Assembly: GCA_963082975.1 (NCBI GenBank)
Contig: OY720344.1
Location: forward strand, 14,867,580-14,931,579
Direction of reading: 5' to 3'
Origin: Labia minor
Taxonomy: Eukaryota; Arthropoda; Insecta; Dermaptera; Spongiphoridae
Length of the DNA: 64,000 nt
In this document: in pieces, positions 46,808 to 58,539 of the stretch
Position numbering within the stretch: the first letter of the stretch is position 1
How the letters are laid out: each line of letters begins with the position of its first letter
Made by a program: the position numbers and the translations under genes
The notes under the pieces: generated by a model
What the model was told of the DNA's origin: nothing
Seen by the model: only the letters and a program-made list of their open reading frames with translations
Database searches by the model: none

Positions 46808-47062
46808 CCAGTTATCAAAATGTGTCCGTCTGTCCATTGTGTATCCATTTAGACGTGTATAGCTTTAACGGCTCAACAGATTTTGATAAAATTTGGTATA
46901 TTTACTTAATGCATCAGTAGCATGAATTCATCAACTTTTGGTATTCCAGTGGTAGTTGTCAAAGTATTAATTTTATATTCGTTGTCGGAAATTTTTCCAC
47001 TTAAAATATACTATATATAATGTGTTTGGAAATTAATTTATTTCAATTCGTCGGTCGGTTCT
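46808..47062 (+). mobile_element. HINE family A short subfamily, 5'-truncated
   Basis: It begins inside the GTCCGTCTGTCC repeat, then GATTTTGATAAAATTTGG, GCATGAATTCATCAACTTTT and CGTCGGTCGGT. It stops before the CTGGCCACAG hairpin. Confidence 0.7.
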
Positions 47063-47680
47063 TTTAATAAAATATATTTTTCAAAATTAAAATATAAATA
47101 AATGTAATAATGTAAAAATAACAATTTATTGTTTTTATTAAGCTTTATAATAATAATAATAAATAAATACCATTTTACTATAAATACTAACTAATAGTTA
47201 TAATAATATACTTAACTAAATAAATTTTTTTTATAAAAATCTAATAAATGGTATCTTGGAAATTAATTTATTACAATTATAGTATTACTATTATAATCAT
47301 TTGATGATGTCAATATACTTAGTTATAACTTACTTATAACTATGACTGGACAATTATAGTCATATCAGAAAAAAAGTTTATTTATATATTTTCATTAGAT
47401 ATTTTATTTTTACTAATGTTTGAATGATTTTATCTAAATTGTGTAAATACATCAAAACAAATTTTTAATATTATTTATTTTATAGCACTAATAATAAAAT
47501 TCTATATACATCATAATAATCTTAATTTTCTAATTAGTATAATTAACTTCAACTCACAATGCTAAATATTATAATTAAATATTTTTCTTTAATTTTTTAA
47601 TCTTTCACTAAACTAAACTTGAAATTTTTCCTAATCGATTTTATTTAATTGAAATATAAATATAAATAAATATAAATATA
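47063..47680. other. AT-rich spacer
   Basis: No recognisable feature. Confidence 0.4.
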
Positions 47681-48831
47681 CTAGCTGATCAGAGCGCCTT
47701 CTGCGCTCTTCTCATCTAGACGGGGGCTCCGCCCCCTGTACCCCCGAAGTAATACATAGTATTTCGTTGAAAGTCTGTATGTAAAAGGTTTTCATCCATT
47801 TTGTTGCAAACAGTATATTATCATATCTTTTTGTGTTCTTATTTAAAAGATATTTTAATTTAATCAGTAAATTAATTATATATTACTATTGTATTTGTTA
47901 TATCAATCTATCTATCCCTGTGGCTCTACGGATCTCGAAAGTAACCCCCAAGTCTGAGCTATAACCATCTAGCTCCTACCCTGTCCCATCTGTCCCACGT
48001 CCCTTCCTACGTTGTCCACTCACCACGTTCTTGGTCTTCCCAATCACACAGGACGTTTCCCAATCGGCTTTTCCAAATATATTTCGCCGTTCTTTAATCT
48101 GCCATTCTAGCCATGAGCCCTTCCCATCCCACCCTTCTCTATTTTATAACCTTAATAACCTTAACTATATCTGGAGATGCAATTCCTCGTTATGCCATCT
48201 CCGTCATAGCCTGGTGATCTCATCTTTCTTTGGACCTTAAAAGCTTCAAACAATCCTAATATCAAATTCTCTAAATCTACTTTCTCCCATGAACATCGAC
48301 CACCCATATAATACAAAAGGCAAAATAATTGTTTTAAATATTTCAATTTTCATCCATTTTGATAAAAGTTTTGATGAGTTAAGCCTCTTTACTGTATGAT
48401 AACAGACGTTACCCGATTGCGACCTCGATTTGAATTCTTATCCAATATTATTATCCTTTGTAATTATAGAATCTAAGTATTTAAATTTTTCTACATTTTC
48501 AAATTCTACATTTTGTATGTTAAGACTTGACTGTGTGGTAATAATGTTTTTCTCTCTTACTAAATATTTTGTTGTTTTATCCCTATTAATTCCAATCCCC
48601 ATCTTATTTCCTACCTCAATTACATCATACATTACGTGTATACATAAGTGTCGGTTAAGTGAGAAATTTTTTTTTGATGTTCAATTGTTTTTGTTTATAA
48701 TTCTAAATTATCAAGTGTCGGTTAAGTAGGAAATTTCTTTTTTGTTTGTTTCTATGACAGCAAAAAAGTAAACAAATTACATACATACATACATACAAAC
48801 ACTCTCCTTTATATATATAGATATTTAATCT
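47681..48831 (+). mobile_element. Composite element with captured antisense LINE tail, copy 2
   Basis: Starts ACTAGCTGATCAGAGCGCC, hairpin GGGGGCTCCGCCCCC, ends ACATACATACATACATACAA with TTTATATATATAGATA. A minus-strand LINE fragment occupies 47930-48640. Near the end AGTGTCGGTTAAGT occurs twice (48649, 48715). Confidence 0.55.
47930..48640 (-). pseudogene. LINE reverse-transcriptase fragment (longest copy here)
   Basis: The minus-strand frame 48632-48438 reads MYDVIEVGNKMGIGINRDKT then LNIQNVEFENVEKFKYLDS and IITKDNNIG. This is the region after the RT active site in endonuclease/RT LINEs (usual form: KMGL.IN..KTK ... F..V..FKYLGS.I). Frames then shift. A CITRNCISRY-like LHNEELL stretch follows, and the piece ends before the AAKNF tail. 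It is decayed and 5'-truncated. Confidence 0.8.
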
Positions 48832-49533
48832 AAATTTATATATTATTATAATGATTATCCATATTTTTCATTTTATATAGATTTTTGTTAAACTGCCTTT
48901 GAACATTAAATGAATTAATTTTATTGGTTCAATTATTCGTTCTATTTTTCAATGCTTGCTATAAATGCAAAAACTCTGTTGATTTTCAATTAATTACTTT
49001 TCAGATTAAAATAATTAAATAAATGGTTCTCGAATATATTTTTTAACAGATCTAATAAACTCGCTTGTTAATTAGATCCTTGAAAATATATTGAACAAAA
49101 ACATATAAATCTTAAATAAGCGAATGGGAATGAATGAATTGAGAGAGAGAGGGAGAGAAATAGTGTGATTGAGCATAATAATATTATTAGATATATAAAT
49201 AAGTAAAAACTTAAATAAATAAATAAAAACATTTATTTGTATTTTGAAAATTTTTTATTTATTTAAAAAATTTTATTATCCAATAAAAAAATTGAATAAA
49301 TATCTTCCAAGAATATAATAAATTGAAATTTTTATTTTCATAGCTTTCTTTATTAAGGTGATGGAAATTTTTTTTAATAATATATTTACGTAAATATTAA
49401 GATTATATCAAAATCTGTTTTTATTTAAACATTCGACTATATTATAATCAAATATTTAAGTAGAAGGAAATTTTTATTGAATTATATCATAGAAGAAACA
49501 TAAAATATGACATTTTTATCAAACACACTATCA
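48832..49533. other. AT-rich spacer
   Basis: A GA repeat lies at 49141-49158. Otherwise no recognisable feature. Confidence 0.4.
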
Positions 49534-50175
49534 TTTTTACCGACCGACGATAGTAAGGGAGGTATTGTTTTCACACCAAATTTCACATGTGGAGATTTTT
49601 ACATATCTCCACGAATCATGCATTTTCTTAACAGAAAAAAGTATTTTTAGCATGATGTCTGGCCGTCCGTCCGTCCGAATAGATGTGTACAGCCTGAACG
49701 GCTGAACGGATTTTGATGAAATTTGGTATATTTACTTAATGCATCAGTGGGATGAAGTGATCAACTTTTGGTACAAATCCGGAAACCGGAAGTGGTAGTA
49801 TTAGCGATCGACGATAGGAAGGGAAGGGTTATTTTCACACCAAATTTCACATGAGGAGATTTTTTTACATATCACCACGAATGTATTGGTTTTATCCTCG
49901 GGAAAAATCATCTTCATTATGTTTTTCGTAATTTAAAATTATATGACGTCACCCAGCCCTTCATGACGTCACAGCCTCGGGTAACGCCGGCAACGCCGGC
50001 TACTTCAGCTATATATTATAAATAAAATAAAATTAAAAATATTTATGTTATATCCATATCTGTTTTTTATTACATTAATAGATATATTAAAATTATTTGA
50101 AATTGTTTCTGTAGCTGGAAATTAATTTATTTCAAACCGTCGGTCGGTTCGGACCTGGCCACAGGTCAACTTATT
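49534..50175 (+). mobile_element. HINE family A, copy 6
   Basis: Full-length, with a short microsatellite (GGCCGTCCGTCCGTCC, 49660-49676), GATTTTGATGAAATTTGG and all terminal features. Sister of the copy at 35762 by the CGGGTAACGCCGG insert. Confidence 0.85.
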
Positions 50176-52816
50176 TATTCATATATTAATTTTTAATAAA
50201 ATAAATTCTTTATTTAATAATTTACCAATATTTTTCTAAAAAAATAATATTGACAGATGAATGTTTTTTTTCTAAATTTTGATAGGAACATTTTTAAATT
50301 ATTGAATTTTGATCTTCAAGAAAAACGATACGATAATACTTTCTGAAATTTTTAAATTAAATAAATTAATGAACTTAAATAAGATGAGAAATTGAAGTGA
50401 ACTCTATTAATTAAATATTAATTAAATATTATCTTTTAAATATTTAGGTTTTTATATACAATCAAATATAATAATATTATAATATCAATTTTAAATAAAA
50501 TTAATAATCATAAGAACCAAGTTCTGAAATCTTTTTAGATATATAAAATCAATATAAAAGTAGTAGAGAAAAAATTTAGTTCTTGTACTACCTCTAGCGT
50601 TAAGATAAAAAATTTTAGAAATTTTTGAAATTGTTTCAAACTTTTCATATATTTTAGATAAAAAGAAAAAAAAGAAATATTTAATACCAAAAAGGAATAA
50701 GATCAATATACAGAAATTTAAAGGTATAAATGTTTATTTATCTATTTCATAAATAGACAAACACTCATTCGTATAATTTTGTCTAACTTATCAACACTGT
50801 TTCTTCTTATCCTTAAAATAATGTTTTTGTTTTTTTTTGTTAATTCATTACAACCCGGATCGGAAATAATTTTCAAAAGAAGCCTGGGTGGCATTTCAAG
50901 GAGGCTCCATGAAAGAATTAAAGAAAAAAAAACCTCAACTAGATGTCGCAAAACATTTATGCTTGATGAATCATTTCCACTATAATTGGATGAAATAAGG
51001 CCTGAAGGGAGTGAGAAGATGAATTGAATTTCAAGATATCCGACCGGAGAGCTTGTTTTCATAATCAAACTTTTCCTTTTATGAAAATATTTTAATTGTT
51101 TTAAGTTAATTGGCCCTTAAAAAGTAGTTTTCTACAATAAATTAAAAAGAAAAAAAAATACTTAACTCTTTAGCAGAGCATAATTTTTCTTTACATTTTT
51201 TTTTCTTCAAAAATATATGTATATTAACGTAAATTAAATTCTCTAATTTTATTTAATTTGAAAAACTACAAATTATATTTTAGCGACGTTGTATTTATTT
51301 TAGCGAAAACCTCGTTTAATGTAATTTATTTATTCCTTTATTGGGCGTTTAGGGGAGAAATTATTAAAAAAAATTTCATTGTTTTTTTTTGGAATCTCTG
51401 GTTTGATCGACTCATTATATATACTTTCTGATTACACTATTTATTTATTTCCTTTTTTTCATTTTATATTATCTGAAGATCTGAATTATTCTATTCTAAT
51501 TTTAAAATTGTATCAAATGATGAATGAAATAGTTTTGAAACAGAAGGAATGTTTAATAATATATAAAAATCCAAATGTTCCACTGCTGACACTATGAACT
51601 GTCAAAGTTGATAAGTTTTTTTTCACCTAGGAAAAACCAACATTTAATGTCTTTAATCTCTCATAAAAGAAAATTCATCACCACTAAAGCGGTCGTGTTT
51701 TTTTATACCCCAATAACTATGAACTTACAAGTATCTTTCTAGAACTTGGAATATAGGTTATAGAGGTTATGTTTTAGTATAGATTTATTAATGACGTCCT
51801 CTATGTTCCAGTATGCAAACCTTAAAAGACAATCATTATATTTCTAAAAAAAAAAATAATTTTTTCTATTAAAGATTGGTGAAAAAATCTTTTTTATTAT
51901 TTTAAATGTTTTGTTTAACTTATGATTCCTTCGTTTTATTTTATTTCATTAAATTAAAAAAAAAGTTATAGGCGAAATTTAAATTCTAAGCGGTACTAGT
52001 GAAAGAAAATTGAATAGTAAATTGCAAGAAAATTTTCTAGATAATTTACGAGGTTCCATTGTCATTGAGAGTTCCAGAGAGAGAGAGAGAGAAGAGAGAC
52101 TCATCTGCATTCTCGGCAGGCCTTGCCACTCGGCAGCAGACTCTGGCTAATTGCCCACGGGACAGGGATAAATCGTCGTCTAGGAGCAGAATCCCAGAAA
52201 TGCTTTAATGATTCTAATTTGATATTTTGTGCATTTCTCACGGCTCCATTTTCATGCACCTATCTCTGCGATTGATAAAAAAAAACTCCTTAATGCATCT
52301 CGTAATTCGTATACTTACTTACTTTTTTTTATTTGACATTACTTTGCAGAGGAAATTGTATTTACTATGCATTGCAATCAAGCATTATTATAAAAAAAAA
52401 ATTCTAAACAATCTCAAATTTTAAATCATTGAATTATAATTTTTTTCTATTCTTTAGAAATTAAGAGTGAATACATAGAATTGTTACAAGGAAAGTTAAA
52501 AAAAATAAATTTCAGAAAGAGAATATAGTTTAAAATTTCCGCTTTTCTCGCTTTTTATATGGACAAAATAACAAAACCAAAGACCTGAAGAAGGGCCTGA
52601 TAGGGAACCGAAACAACGACATTGGTCGGGGTAAAAAGAAGTTAGAGAGATTTTTTCATAATGACTGCCCGTTGACTCTTAGTTCAATATACATTTAATT
52701 TAATAATTCATCATAATAATATTCTCTTATATTTATATTTATTTATGTTTTAACTATTTGATACTACAAGCAGAAGAAATATATTAAAGAGACTACTTAT
52801 TTCTTTTTAAATTTTT
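50176..52816. other. Spacer with a GC-rich island and a small candidate frame
   Basis: AT-rich. 52040-52290 is GC-richer (CTCGGCAGGCCTTGCCACTC, GCCCACGGGACAGGGATAAA) preceded by a GA repeat at 52077-52096. 52580-52640 holds GACCTGAAGAAGGGCCTGAT then GGGAACCGAAACAACGAC, which resembles the end region of Penelope-like elements. The island at 50830-51060 is treated separately. Confidence 0.35.
50821..50985 (+). CDS. Small frame with a hydrophobic start and basic sites
   Basis: From ATG 50821: MFLFFFVNSLQPGSEIIFKR, then SLGGISRRLHERIKEKK, then TSTRCRKTFMLDESFPL and TAA. The start is hydrophobic enough to resemble a signal peptide, and KR, RR and KK pairs resemble prohormone cleavage sites. The minus strand is also open across the same bases (51068-50742), so coding on either strand is unproven. 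It could be a short secreted peptide, an exon of something else, or chance within a GC-richer block. Confidence 0.18.
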   Translation: MFLFFFVNSLQPGSEIIFKRSLGGISRRLHERIKEKKTSTRCRKTFMLDESFPL

Positions 52817-53733
52817 ATAACGTTTTTCTTAACTTCACTTGGCGTCTGTCTCTCTGTCAGTTCGCTCTTTTGACAAATTGAAATCGATTTTTCATCGACT
52901 TTTTACTTTCCGGAAGTGGTACTTTACCTACACTGGTTGCGTTTACCTTTCAAGTAAAGTACCAGTTTGCTTCGAGATATTTGCTTCATATTTTGTATAT
53001 AGATTTAAAAATATGAAAAAAATTGAGATACCAAATTTCATCATGATCTGACTACCGGAAGTGACATTTTACCTATACAAGTAGCGTTTCTTTTTTACCG
53101 ACCGACGATAGTAAGGGAGGTATTGTTTTCACACCAAATTTCACCTATGGATATTTTTAGGTACATATCTCCACGAATCATGCATTTTCTTAACAGAAAA
53201 AAGTATTTTTAGCATGATGTCTGTCCGTCCGTCCGTCCGTCTGTCCGTCCGTCTGTCCGTCCGTATATATAGATGTGTACAGCCTGAACGGCTCAACGGA
53301 TTTTGATGAAATTTGGTATATTTACTTAATACATCACGTGAGGACATATCTCCACGTGTTATGCACTTTGTATTGGTTTTATCCTCGAGAAAAATCATCT
53401 TCATTAGTTTTTTCTTAATTTAAAATTATATGACGTCACCCAGAACTTCATGACGTCACAGCCAGCCCTTATATATTATAAATAAAATAAAATTAAAAAT
53501 ATTTATATTATATCCATATCTGTTTTTTTTACATTTAAAATATCAGTTAACCGGAAGTAGCACTTTATTCTATATATATATATAAATGTTACCAAATATC
53601 AAATTTGACACCAATAAACTAATACGAACTGGCTCTTTATCAATACCAAGTTTACACATTCTAAATATTCATTCACAACTCTTTATACCTATTTATATGC
53701 GGGAAAGTCTAGGGGAGGACACTCCCGCTTATT
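52817..53733 (+). mobile_element. Family E repeat, interrupted by a HINE
   Basis: It contains GGCGTCTGTCTCTCTGTCAG, a TTCCGGAAGTGGTACTTTAC block, a reversed TACCAAATTTCATCATGATC motif and, after the inserted HINE, ACCGGAAGTAGCACTTTA. It ends with the GGGGAGGACACTCCC hairpin plus GCTTATT. The terminus is organised as in family B. The 5' limit is uncertain. Confidence 0.5.
53092..53535 (+). mobile_element. HINE family A, 3'-truncated copy
   Basis: The 5' half is complete, with the longest microsatellite (GTCC/GTCT units, 53219-53262) and GATTTTGATGAAATTTGG. An internal deletion joins TACTTAATACATC to CACGTGAGGACATATC. Sequence stops at TCTGTTTTTTTTACATT without the 3' inverted repeat or hairpin, inside the family E repeat. 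Confidence 0.8.
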
Positions 53734-55132
53734 ATTTTACTCTTTAGATGTAATTTTCCAATTTGTTTTTCAAAAAAAAAACACTCATTTTAAAAACTAA
53801 TACTACAATTTATTTAATTAATTTATTAGAATTATTATTTAAATTTGATAGAATAAAATAAAATATCTCCTTTATATATTTATATAATTATATTAATGAA
53901 TAAACAAATATTCTTAATTTTTATATATTTTATTTTCAAATAACTTGTTTTCAAGTTTGTTAACGTTATAATAAAATATTTTTAAACGATTTCAATATTT
54001 ATCATCTTTTTTTTCTAATTAACTTGCAAATTCTGTATAATATTAAATAATAAGAATTTCTTTTTTTTTCATAACATTTTTATCGTATTTTATACCAAAA
54101 ATCATTAAATGTTACTAAATTTATTTCTTTTTAAGCCTAAAAATGCAAATAAATCAGTAGATTAAAAAAATTGTAGAAAAAAAAGAAATTAAAAAGAAAA
54201 ATTTAGAACCAGAAAGTTTATAGCTGTTTTTTTTTATTAAAAATACACACATATAATAAAGTAGCAGTTGATATACGCGAAAAAAATGACAAATGACCTT
54301 TGCGGTAATCCTAAGTGTTAGGCAGTCGTCAATTATATTTTCTTTTGCAAAGTGTTAAATATTTCCTAATAAAGATTTATTTCGTGACTTTTAACGACCA
54401 TAGAGACAAAGAGATCTGTTAATCTGATTAGGAGGAATGGAAGGGAATGGGGGAGGGGGAATAGACAGAAAACAAAAACTTAAAAAAATAAAGGAAAAAA
54501 GCATCATTTTTCAGCCTCATCATCTACTTGGTCCATTCAACTGTCGCTTACAATCAAGATGGTAAGGAAGGCATGCACACGAAGTCGCCTAAAGGTTGTC
54601 TGGATATTTATGACTGCTGCTAAATCATTAACCATTTCAGATAATATTATATTAAAAGGGCGAGATCGATGCCTTTGAGGCAGAAATTTTAGTCCAATTT
54701 TTACCCTCAAGCGAATTAATTCTAAATAATAAGTAATATTTATAACATGATAGAAATAATTATTAACATATATACTCTTACTTATTATATAAAAAAAAAA
54801 TATTTTTTCATCTTAACCTTTTCACATAGTTACTTATTTTAATCATATAATATTTTTATCATATTAGACTAAATTCACTGATTAATTAACTAAATAAAAT
54901 AAATAAATAAATTGAATACTTACTCATTGTCATTTTATTGTATTCTTTGTGACAGGTCAAGAATTTTTGTTGGAATTGAAATTAAACTAGCTTAAGTCTA
55001 ATTTAATTTGGAAATACTATTTTCTTAATATTTTTTTCTTTCTCATTTTAATCTATTTTCTATAAATGTAAAGAAAAGGAATTGGATGTAGTAATAAATC
55101 TGTTTGAATAGATTTTTGGTGACTCTTATAAA
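53734..55132. other. AT-rich spacer with one island
   Basis: 54490-54700 is GC-richer and unique in the window (CAGCCTCATCATCTACTTGG, GGCATGCACACGAAGTCGCC, CTAAATCATTAACCATTTCA), which looks like a conserved non-coding element. The rest is AT-rich. Confidence 0.4.
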
Positions 55133-55140
55133 GATCAGAT

Positions 55141-55813
55141 CAGTGGCCTACCTAGAACTTTTGGCGCCCGGGGCGATCTCCAGTTTGCCGCCCTTTCTAT
55201 TATAAGTCAATCAAATAGTGGTTTTTATAAATTAATACACATAAATAAATTATTAAGTTATTTAATCAATATTAATTAATACACAGAGTAAATTTTTTTA
55301 CACATATTTGTATGCACTCGTAAACATATTTATATAATATTTACTCTTCTAGCTTTCATATTAGAAAAATCGTGTATAAAGCTCTCAAAATTTATATTAT
55401 TTGTAATTTCTTGTTCTATTGACAATATTGCAAGATTTTGTAGTCTTAATTGACTCATTGTAGAACGAAGATAATTTTGCCTAACAAAATTGTAAAGATG
55501 CGTTCAACGAATTTTAATGAATACAATAAAATAAAATTATTATCCTGTTCTTGGAATTAGAATTCAAAATTTACACTAAAATGCATTTATATACACAGAG
55601 GAATAATATTCGAAATCATATAGTTAATCATAATTTATATAAATCAAATAGTAAACTTATAATAATCATAATAATAATTTATTATTCAAGAAAGAAAAAA
55701 AATAAATATGAAATGAATAAGTTGCTTTTTACAACTATAACTAAATATAAAAAATGCCGCCCCAAGATAAGTGCCGCCCGGTGCGGACCCCCCCCCCTCT
55801 AGGTACGCCACTG
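55141..55813. mobile_element. hAT element, 673 bp
   Basis: Termini CAGTGGCCTACCTAGA and (reversed right end) CAGTGGCGTACCTAGA. Perfect 8-bp duplication GATCAGAT (55133-55140, 55814-55821). GCGCCCGGGGCGATC and GCCGCCC motifs lie just inside the ends. The interior is AT-rich without transposase; the 83-codon frame at 55551-55802 is inside it and not meaningful. Confidence 0.92.
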
Positions 55814-55821
55814 GATCAGAT

Positions 55822-56554
55822 TAGTAGTAATAATTTTCTAAGTTTTTTAAAGAAAATGAAAAATACCTTCTTATTATTTTAATTTTTTAAAATTATTAAT
55901 TACCATTTATGAAAATAATAAATCTTCCTCGTTCCAATTGAAATTCTAGTGAAGATAGTTGTTTTGATTGCTCTTTTAAGACAAACTAATTCATTCCAAG
56001 AATCTTAGTAATTTGAAAAATATCAGGTTTATAATTCGCAATATAACACACATAATTCATCTTTCAAGGAAATTTCAAGAAATTGATAAAGGTTATAACA
56101 ATTGTTAATTTTGATAATATTTGTATATATTTTTGCTCGTTAGATGTTAGTTATGTTTAGATTTATTAATATTAAGTGTAATTATATATATATAATTAGA
56201 TATTATGATTTATACTGTCGATTAATACAAAAGTCAAAAAAATATATTTTGGTAAGAAAATGATCTCATGTTTATGCGATTTTCAACCTTTGGGGAGGAA
56301 GAATATCCAAGAGAAAATATTATTTTAAAAAATTGATTAACTGTGAAAGAAAGGAAAGTACACATACACCTACAAAAACACTTGTTTAGACAGTTTAAAG
56401 ACAATCCTATTGATTATTTTTTTATTTATTTTACTAATATAAGAGGGGACATTATAATTAAAAACTGCACAGGGAATAGTATAAGATTGAGAAACAAAAA
56501 AAAAAAAATTAAATTTGTATAAATGTAAAAGCTACGAATGAAATTTTATTTAAG
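55822..56554. other. AT-rich spacer
   Basis: No recognisable feature. Confidence 0.4.
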
Positions 56555-56673
56555 AGTATTTGAAATATAACGGAATTTTGTAAATTAAACCACATATTTA
56601 TATTTGTTATTGTAAATTTATTCAAAAAATACAAACATACACAACGTTTCGATTGCTACTTCTGCAATCGTTA

Positions 56674-56964
56674 TCAAGCGACTGCACTGTTCGAGCGTCC
56701 AGTGACAATCCTTTCTTTCATCAGTGCTAGGCTTGTGTTATCATAAATTTTTGCAGCTGAGATAGATTTAATTACTCTCTTAATCCGAAAACCTTTTGGA
56801 ATTATATTGGAATCTCTGCATCTTTTTAGAAAATTTAAAGAAGAGAGAAGTTTAGCACGTTTTGTTCTCAATTTATCAAAATTTCTAACCTGTCTGAAAA
56901 TGTCCTTACCATAATTTGTAGATATTATATTATTAAAGCTTTGGTGGTTGTTTTTATTTATAAC
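56674..56964 (-). pseudogene. Penelope-like protein, N-terminal fragment
   Basis: Open on the minus strand from within the hairpin (56964) through NHQSFNNIISTNYGKDIF, RQVRNFDKLRTKRAKLLSS and LNFLKRCRDSNIIPKGFRIK to LALMKERIVTGRSNSAVA near 56674. The pattern L..LR.RRA.L..S..FL..C.....IPKG...K and the following ERI..TR are typical of the N-terminal region upstream of the RT domain in Penelope-like elements (general knowledge). It stops about where RT should begin and runs into 3' non-coding sequence. A truncated, non-functional copy. Confidence 0.6.
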
Positions 56965-57005
56965 AAAATTCCGTTATAAATAAAAACAACCACCAAAGCT
57001 TTAAT
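56932..57005. repeat. Perfect 33-bp inverted repeat, 8-nt loop
   Basis: 56932-56964 and 56973-57005 are exact reverse complements around AAAATTCC. The left arm is part of the Penelope-like coding frame, so the right arm is an inverted duplicate made at the 5' end of the insertion. Confidence 0.95.
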
Positions 57006-57024
57006 AATTTAGTATTTGAAATAT

Positions 57025-58176
57025 TTTATTGTATGAATTCAAATAAAATACTTACTCTAAAATGTATCTTTGAAATGAAAAAAAAAAAAATAATTTATAA
57101 TATTAATGAAAGAAATGTTATATATTAATTAATTTTAAATTTATATAATAGTTGAATCATTTATGTAATTTTGATTAATGTTTTTTCAATCATCAGAAAT
57201 AATGATTAATTCATAACAAAACGAGTTTACAATTTCTCTGATCTATTCTCAAATGAAGAATTAAGTTATTATTCGGAGCACATCGATACCATGGAATACT
57301 TGCATATTGTTTAATGATTACTTCTATTGTTTTATGTTAATCACGTTTTTGAAAAAAAAATACCATAAAAACGTTTTTCTTTCTCTTTAAATATTATTAT
57401 TATTATGAAATATAAGTGTTTATAATATATATATATTGTTCTTTCCCAATGGAACTTTTATCATTTTTTAAAATGAATTTTCAATTAATTAAATTCTTTC
57501 AATTTTGTCTTATTTTCTTTATCTATATCTATAAGATGTATATATACTATATATATATATCTAATATTAATAAGATCCGGTTGTTATTAAATATCATTAC
57601 CTTGGCTATTCAACTAAATATTATTTTCACTTTTTTTTATTTTCTATGTTCTTTTTTCATATTTTATTTAAATATATACTAACGAACCTTTTAAAATGGA
57701 CTATTAAACTTTGATGACCATGTTATCTTGTTTTACATATTTTAACAATATTTTTTTTTAAATTTTTATAGGGAAAGAAAAGTAACATTGAAAATCGATG
57801 TTGCTAATTTAATTTGAATGCTTGAATCCAAAGTAAACAATGAATAGATTTATCACTATTATTTTATGTTCCAATTGGTTTAACAAAACATAGGCGAAAT
57901 ATTTTTTCTTTTAAAAATATTACAATCTTCAATCTATTTATAAATATATATATATATATATATTTATTTATTTATGTACAATATATTTTTTTGAACTAAT
58001 AAATTACTACTGAATTTCTTGGTTGTAATACTACTACTCCTACTTCTGCTATCCTGGATAGATTCACCCAATGGGTTTCTCTCTCAATTTACTTATATTA
58101 ATTTTTATATTATATAACCGCCCTTAAAATACTTACAAGATGTTTCCCAATTGGTTTCTCTAAAGACTCGCCCATC
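57025..58176. other. AT-rich spacer
   Basis: No recognisable feature. AT-dinucleotide runs near 57426 and 57945-57962. Confidence 0.4.
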
Positions 58177-58184
58177 TCAACATT

Positions 58185-58450
58185 CAGTGGTGTTGTCGAG
58201 ACGGAACGCTCCGGAACGTCGTTCCGGTAATTCTTTTTTGGACAGGAACGCGTTCCAGAACTAAAGATGATTTCTGATAACAAGAATTGGCTGACGTATT
58301 GAAAAAATAATTAAAAAGAATTGCTGATTTTTTTTCTAATTTTTGACGAATTTTTATATGTATTATTATAAACAAGGGTTTGAACCGAACCGTGAACCGG
58401 AGTCCGGAACGCGTTCCGGTAAAAAAAAAAAAATTAGCACAACACCACTG
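58185..58450. mobile_element. Short hAT element, 266 bp
   Basis: Termini CAGTGGTGTTGT on both sides (inverted), perfect 8-bp duplication TCAACATT (58177-58184, 58451-58458), and inner GGAACGCGTTCC palindromic motifs at both ends. No coding sequence, so non-autonomous. Confidence 0.92.
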
Positions 58451-58539
58451 TCAACATTCTCTATTTTATAAATAAATATTCTATGAAATATTCTAGGAAA
58501 TTTTACAGAACCCACATTTTTTTATAATTCATTTATTAA

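Larger units (their letters stand above)
56569..57010 (-). mobile_element. Short Penelope-like element with 14-bp target duplication
   Basis: Perfect duplication AGTATTTGAAATAT at 56555-56568 and 57011-57024. On the minus strand an N-terminal Penelope-like frame is followed directly by a 3' region with GATAACGATTGCAGAAGTAG and CAATCGAAACG, so the RT and endonuclease domains are absent. The 5' end is a perfect 33-bp inverted repeat (56932-56964, 56973-57005) with an 8-base loop. Confidence 0.75.

Noticed and set aside
48430-48729. 99-codon plus-strand frame
   Set aside because: It is the antisense of the LINE reverse-transcriptase frame on the other strand.
55551-55802. 83-codon plus frame
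   Set aside because: It lies wholly inside a short hAT element and ends in that element's terminal sequence.
57416-57682. 88-codon plus frame with many hydrophobic residues
   Set aside because: Low-complexity isoleucine/tyrosine/phenylalanine sequence from AT-rich DNA. It resembles a membrane protein only by composition.
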